NCBI GenBank assembly: GCA_013336035.1
Contig: JAAXUL010000253.1
Location: 1-9,296, forward strand
Source: Chloroflexales bacterium
GTDB lineage: Bacteria; Chloroflexota; Chloroflexia; Chloroflexales; Chloroflexaceae
Direction: 5' to 3'
DNA length: 9,296 nucleotides
Positions 6,786 through 9,296 of the stretch are shown piece after piece. Within the stretch, counting starts at the first letter, position 1. Each line of letters starts with the position of its first letter. Below the pieces are notes generated by a model. It was not told the DNA's origin and did not search any database. It saw only the letters and a program-made list of their open reading frames with translations. The position numbers and the translations under genes were made by a program.

Positions 6786-6898
6786 ACGTGTCCTTCCGCC
6801 TCCATCTGCTCGTCGCCGATCAGATCGCCGACGCCTTCCTTCACCGCCCCTTTGACCTCCTCCACCTTGCCCTTCGCGCGCTCAGTTCCATTGCCCAC
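6599..6898 (-). CDS. CsbD-like stress protein with two tandem CsbD units
   Basis: This is a 99-residue, highly charged, Lys/Glu/Gly/Ala-rich soluble protein of the CsbD family (general-stress, sigma-B-type proteins in Bacillus; molecular function not known). Unlike the usual single unit of about 60 residues, it holds two: residues 5-46 (ERAKGKVEEVKG, LIGDEQMEAEG) and 53-99 (LIGNEQMQAEGKAKELKG). The LIGxEQMxAEG cores at 26-36 and 74-84 are exactly 48 residues apart. The underlying DNA is also repeated: 6659-6679 and 6803-6823 differ at one base, so the duplication is recent or conserved. It has no cysteine and no membrane segment. The start is GTG at 6898, chosen because AAGGA lies 8 bases upstream; the ATG at 6891 is out of frame. 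It lies 87 bases downstream of the DUF5661 gene on the same strand and may share its transcript. Confidence 0.88.
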   Translation of the reverse strand: MGNGTERAKGKVEEVKGAVKEGVGDLIGDEQMEAEGHVQKVEGQARQAVAKAGEQAKGIGEEIAGKGEGAVGSLIGNEQMQAEGKAKELKGKGRQKANQ

Positions 6899-6906
6899 GA
6901 TTCGGA

Positions 6907-6911
6907 TCCTT
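6907..6911 (-). promoter_or_regulatory. ribosome binding site for the GTG start of the CsbD-like gene
   Basis: On the minus strand this reads AAGGA, 8 bases before GTG6898. It supports a non-ATG start for this gene. Confidence 0.6.
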
Positions 6912-6926
6912 TCGTCAAGGCGCAGC

Positions 6927-6986
6927 AGCTGCTGGCAGGCGCCGTGTCGGCGCTTGCGACATAGAGTGCTGGGTAAACCAGCAGCT
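6927..6986 (-). other. nested inverted repeats between the DUF5661 and CsbD genes
   Basis: The outer arms AGCTGCTGG (6927-6935) and CCAGCAGCT (6978-6986) are perfect 9-base complements. Inside them GCGCCG (6939-6944) and CGGCGC (6948-6953) form a 6-base stem with a 3-base loop. Overlapping the outer left arm is the palindrome CAGCAGCTGCTG (6923-6934). The outer right arm reaches into the DUF5661 stop codon. There is no T-run on the minus strand, so it is more likely an mRNA processing or attenuating structure than a simple terminator. Confidence 0.4.
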
Positions 6987-7261
6987 TAGCGCCGTGTCTT
7001 CCAGTATGCCTCGGCCTCAGCCTCAAGGGCGTCGAGGCGGGTGTAGTAGTCGGGATACTCTTTGAGATGAGCCCACGCGATCTTGCCGGTCAGGTTGAGG
7101 TCGTCACCGGTCACATTCGTCTCGGGGTCACGCGTGCCGTGCTCGAGCTCAACCTCCAGCCCGCGCCGGAACTGCTCCACATCGACCTGCTGCCAATCGA
7201 CCCCGAGCGCCGCGCCAACGCGACGGGCATCCTCCACGCTGAACTGCTGTATACGCGCCAT
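6986..7261 (-). CDS. DUF5661 family protein
   Basis: This is a 91-residue soluble acidic protein of unknown function. It matches the DUF5661 pattern: F-S-x-E-D-A-R-x-x-G near the N-terminus, a core GLEVELEHGTRDPETNVTGD, then GKIAWAHLKEYPDYYTRLDA. The conserved E-L-E-H-G and H-L-x-E-x-P-D-Y-Y residues are all present, so it looks intact. The ATG at 7261 has a strong ribosome site (GGGAGGT, about 6 bases upstream). It is the first gene of a likely two-gene unit with the CsbD-like gene 87 bases downstream, a pairing that suggests a stress or stationary-phase role. It is divergent from the response regulator at 7611, with which it shares a 349-base upstream region. The family has no established biochemical activity that I know of. 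Confidence 0.85.
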   Translation of the reverse strand: MARIQQFSVEDARRVGAALGVDWQQVDVEQFRRGLEVELEHGTRDPETNVTGDDLNLTGKIAWAHLKEYPDYYTRLDALEAEAEAYWKTRR

Positions 7262-7390
7262 CGTTACACCTCCCGAATAGCAGCTATAGAAAGAAGTTAA
7301 GCATGATGATACTCCTTGCTCTTAGTCGTGCCACTTAAGTCTACTGCTGGAAGCGGCATGCAGGTAGCAGGCGAACAGTGTATGCCAAGT

Positions 7391-7403
7391 CAGGGTTACC
7401 CTG
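7391..7403. promoter_or_regulatory. palindrome CAGGGT-T-ACCCTG, operator-like
   Basis: This is a perfect 6+1+6 inverted repeat, typical in size for a dimeric repressor or activator site. It lies 130 bases upstream of the DUF5661 start and 208 bases upstream of the response regulator start. The binding protein is unknown. Confidence 0.4.
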
Positions 7404-7429
7404 TCAGTGCCAGAATGACGAGAGCCGCC

Positions 7430-7456
7430 GCGACCAGATCTCGGCGCTCTGGTCGC
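7430..7456. promoter_or_regulatory. inverted repeat GCGACCAGA / TCTGGTCGC
   Basis: The two 9-base arms (7430-7438 and 7448-7456) are perfect complements separated by 9 bases. This could be a two-half-site operator or, in RNA, a strong hairpin. It lies 27 bases from the other palindrome in the same divergent region. No T-run follows on either strand. Confidence 0.4.
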
Positions 7457-7610
7457 CAGCAATGCGGCAGACGAGGAGCGCTGTCTTGGTATGAAGATCA
7501 CTCATCACACACAGCGAGCAATTGCCCTCGCCCTAAAGCGCAGCCCTGCCAGGATACTATGCTATGCTGGGGACAGTGCTTCGTGGCCCGCAACCTGCGG
7601 AAGGCGACCG

Positions 7611-8351
7611 ATGAACCCTTATGCTCAGCCGTTCGACGCGGCCCCACGCGTGCTGCTGGTGATTGACCAACCTGTGCTCGCCCAGTACGTCAGTCTCACG
7701 CTCAACCATGGCATCTCACAGACGCAGGTGGCGCGGAGCACGGAGGAGGCGCTCGCCGCGATCAGCACATGGCGACCGCACCTCGTCATCATCGATATGG
7801 ATCTGGCCCACGGCGCCATCCTCGCGCAGCTTGGCTATACCACCCCGTCCACCGAGCGCCTCCCGGCCATCGCCCTGACCCACCGGGGGGACCTTCAGAC
7901 CAAGCTGGCGGCCTTTGACCATGGCGTGGACGACATCCTCACCGTGCCCTTCTCGCCGGAGGAGCTGGTCGCCCGCATGCTCGCGGTGATGCGGCGCACC
8001 TACCATGAGAGCGTGACGTTCACCCCTGTGCTGCGGCTCGGCGATCTAGAGATTGACATCTTGAATCGGACGGTGCACGTCCACGGCAAAGATCTGCACC
8101 TCACCTCGGTCGAGCAGAGCCTGCTCTATCTGCTGGCGGCCAACGTGGGGCAGCTGCTGAGCCGCGATGAGATCCTGGATCAGCTGTGGGGCGTCGACTA
8201 TGTGGCCGAGAGCAATGTGGTCGACCGGCACATCCACAATCTGCGGGTGAAGCTGCAGAACGGCTGGCAGAACCCGCGCTATATCGCGACAATCCCCGGC
8301 CGTGGCTACCGCTTTGTCGCCACCGCGACCGAAGATCCCACGGCGGCGTAG
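7611..8351 (+). CDS. OmpR/PhoB-type response regulator with a degenerate receiver
   Basis: This is a 246-residue transcription regulator. Residues 13-127 form a receiver-like domain (VLLVID; HLVIIDMDLAHG; PAIALT; TVPFSPEELVARM). Residues 139-237 are a full winged-helix domain with LTSVEQSLLYLLAANVGQLL, SRDEILDQLWGVDY, a recognition-helix region VVDRHIHNLRVKL and the closing hairpin IPGRGYRF. The presumed phospho-acceptor Asp62 and Thr90 are present. The second acidic residue of the usual D-D/E-D pair is Gln20, and the invariant Lys of K-P-F is replaced by Val112. Phosphorylation chemistry should therefore be impaired, and it may act constitutively or respond to something else. The ATG at 7611 is chosen because GGAAGG lies 6 bases upstream and family members begin just before the first receiver strand; the open frame back to 7491 lacks a ribosome site. 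No histidine kinase gene is in the window. Its stop codon lies within about 20 bases of an unrelated gene remnant on the other strand. Confidence 0.9.
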   Translation: MNPYAQPFDAAPRVLLVIDQPVLAQYVSLTLNHGISQTQVARSTEEALAAISTWRPHLVIIDMDLAHGAILAQLGYTTPSTERLPAIALTHRGDLQTKLAAFDHGVDDILTVPFSPEELVARMLAVMRRTYHESVTFTPVLRLGDLEIDILNRTVHVHGKDLHLTSVEQSLLYLLAANVGQLLSRDEILDQLWGVDYVAESNVVDRHIHNLRVKLQNGWQNPRYIATIPGRGYRFVATATEDPTAA

Positions 8352-8362
8352 GCGGTGCCGCC
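8351..8362 (+). terminator. short GC hairpin at the end of the response regulator gene
   Basis: GGCGG and CCGCC, separated by two bases, begin at the last base of the stop codon. The stem is short and not followed by a T-run, so this is weak evidence for termination. Confidence 0.2.
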
Positions 8363-8369
8363 CCCGCGC

Positions 8370-8622
8370 CCGAGTGGTTCACGGTCAGCTGCTCGCCGCT
8401 GAGACCGTGTGCGCTGAGCGCGCCTGCGCCGGAGAGGGTGATCGCCGTGAGGTTCTTGACCGTTACCGTGAAGGTGACACGGATGGCGTCGCTGAAGCCC
8501 TGGTTGGCTTTGATGCCCAGGTAGAGCGTGTCGTCGCGCACGTCGCCCAGCACGATCGCCTGAAGGTTGTCGTCGGTCGTGACAGTGAGGCCGTCGGCGT
8601 CGCCCTGTGTAATCACGACTAG
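8370..8622 (-). pseudogene. GIN-domain (DUF2807) fragment, truncated at both ends
   Basis: About 84 codons match the GIN/DUF2807 beta-helix domain, which normally sits behind a lipoprotein or signal peptide in surface or secreted proteins. The reading starts V-V-I-T-Q-G-D (about 8622) and runs through LTVTTDDNLQ, DDTLYLGIK, VTVKNLTAITLSGAGALSAH and LSGEQLTVNHSGAGA (about 8370). The LSGAG turn repeated twice is characteristic. Upstream there is no signal peptide, lipobox or ribosome site; the frame continues into low-complexity noise (Pro/Ser/Leu-rich). Downstream the frame runs antisense into the response regulator gene. Full-length domains are about twice as long. It is a fossil whose C-terminal half was lost at the junction with the regulator gene. 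Confidence 0.65.
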
Positions 8623-8879
8623 CGCAGCACATAGAGATAACCGCCCACCGCGCGACGCACAGCCCGGAGGGCGGAGGATTAGCGGCAGCGAAGGGGAGGG
8701 CAGTGCGGAAGGGGAGAGCACAAGTGGCCGGGGAGGTCGCGCGAGGTGGGCGGTATGCCTCAGCATAACACGCGCAGCGCGGGCGTCCCAGCGGGCAAGA
8801 CCGCGCCCCTGATCGCCATGTACCTGACCTTGTCAGGGGAGTCCCTGTGGCCCCGATACGCTCGTCGCCGCGCCGCAGA
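8623..8879. other. non-coding stretch between gene remnants
   Basis: I see no gene here. Frames on both strands give low-complexity Pro/Ser/Arg translations typical of GC-rich noise. The only structure is CCTGAC-CTT-GTCAGG (8823-8837), a perfect 6-base stem with a 3-base loop and no T-run. Confidence 0.4.
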
Positions 8880-9077
8880 TCAGGGTGTTTCAATAGTGCT
8901 CCTCCGCTTGCTGCCCATGCCCGCGGCAAGGTGGCCCAGATGCCAGGCCGCCTTGCTCCGCTCGCGCAGCCAGAGCACACTGCTGGCGACCAGCACACAG
9001 GTCAGCCAGTCGCGCCCTTGCAGAGGCACGGTATCGAAGGCGCGCTGCAAGAGCGGTGGGTGGAGAGCGCGTAGCGC
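8880..9077 (-). pseudogene. C-terminal tail resembling a P-type cation-transporting ATPase
   Basis: The frame reads A-L-R-A-L-H-P-P-L-L-Q-R-A-F-D-T-V-P-L-Q-G-R-D-W, then LTCVLVASSVLWLRERSK and a basic tail, ending at TGA (8880-8882). The PLLQRAFDTVPL…DW pattern, followed by a membrane helix and an E-x-x-K end, is how the last two membrane segments of Ca2+-type P-ATPases (Cation_ATPase_C) look. Everything upstream (phosphorylation loop, ATP site) is missing, and there is no start or ribosome site. It lies directly downstream of another remnant in a different frame. The identification is from remembered family pattern. Confidence 0.45.
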
Positions 9078-9078
9078 G

Positions 9079-9296
9079 TCAGCGCTGATCACGGCCGCCC
9101 CGCAGGGCGCCGATGCCGATGATGAGCATGCCGACAAACCCGCTGGTGACCATGAACTCGCCCAGCAGATGCAGCGCCGCCCGGTTGACGGCGTCGCTGG
9201 CCGGCGCCAGCTCGAGATAGGCCTCCGTGACCGCCCGCGCATCGGCCTTGATGATCGCCTCGAGCAGGAGGGTCAGCGATTCGCGCATCGGCTCGT
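9079..9296 (-). pseudogene. C-terminal part of an ABC1/UbiB-like protein, running off the window edge
   Basis: The frame is open to the right edge (E-P-M-R-E-S-L… from 9294) and ends at TGA 9079-9081. MRESLTLLLEAIIKADARAV followed by TEAYLELAPASDAVNRAAL resembles the helical region behind the kinase core of ABC1/UbiB proteins. It passes directly into LLGEFMVTSGFVGMLIIGIG, which resembles their last membrane helix. If so, about 100 or more intervening residues are missing, implying an internal deletion. Alternatively it is the end of an unrelated short membrane protein whose start lies beyond the window. The ATG at 9288 has no visible ribosome site within the bases available. Confidence 0.35.

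Larger units (their letters stand above)
7262..7610. promoter_or_regulatory. divergent intergenic region, 349 bases
   Basis: This is the control region between the DUF5661 gene (minus) and the response regulator gene (plus). I see no gene in it: the frame leading into the regulator is open from 7491, but that ATG has no ribosome site. It holds two perfect palindromes, listed separately. Neither direction shows a convincing sigma70 promoter; TTGCCC at 7522-7527 and TACTAT at 7555-7560 are too far apart to act together. Confidence 0.5.

Noticed and set aside
7491..7610. 40-residue N-terminal extension of the response regulator
   Set aside because: No ribosome site precedes ATG7491, the extension has no recognisable features, and ATG7611 has GGAAGG at the right distance.
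1..9296. CRISPR array, tRNA or rRNA gene, toxin-antitoxin pair
   Set aside because: No spaced direct-repeat series, no tRNA-like cloverleaf and no rRNA signature was seen on reading both strands; the small gene pair at 6599-7261 fits CsbD and DUF5661, not a toxin-antitoxin module.

Overview
This is a GC-rich window whose gene content points to the Chloroflexota (filamentous Chloroflexia type). The pointers are a giant BTAD/AAA ATPase regulator, a Uma2-family remnant, CsbD and DUF5661 stress-type small proteins, a GIN-domain (DUF2807) remnant and an orphan OmpR-type regulator. The assignment is inferred from gene families only; there is no rRNA or marker gene here.

Left part (1-5691). A minus-strand gene (558 to 40) encodes a 172-residue membrane protein resembling DUF697. 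On the plus strand there follows a 1096-residue SARP/MalT-like regulator (822-4112: winged helix, BTAD, P-loop ATPase, TPR-like helices). After a 163-base spacer holding two strong hairpins comes a 471-residue FAD-linked oxidoreductase of the berberine-bridge/6-hydroxynicotine oxidase type (4276-5691). It keeps the flavin-binding His but has Val where bicovalent enzymes have Cys. The tandem arrangement suggests, but does not prove, that the regulator controls the oxidase.

Middle (5692-6600). This stretch is a gene graveyard. It holds a short transposase-like fragment, then a 5'-truncated and frameshifted Uma2 nuclease, then a short ORF with one membrane segment whose ribosome binding site lies in one arm of a perfect 9-base inverted repeat.

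Stress pair (6599-7261, minus strand). A DUF5661 protein is followed by a CsbD-like protein made of two CsbD units. The 87-base spacer between them contains nested inverted repeats.

Right part (7262-9296). A 349-base intergenic region, divergent between the DUF5661 gene and a response regulator, contains two perfect operator-like palindromes. The response regulator (7611-8351) has a normal DNA-binding domain but a degenerate receiver, and no histidine kinase is present. Immediately behind its stop lies a truncated GIN-domain fragment on the other strand. Further on are fragments resembling a P-type cation ATPase C-terminus and an ABC1/UbiB-like C-terminus, the latter running off the right edge.

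I do not see a clear multi-gene novel system such as a defence island, CRISPR array or biosynthetic cluster. The items most worth following are the degenerate-receiver regulator with its palindromic upstream region, the hairpins before the oxidase, the sequestered ribosome binding site at 6456-6464, and the cluster of gene fossils with their junctions.
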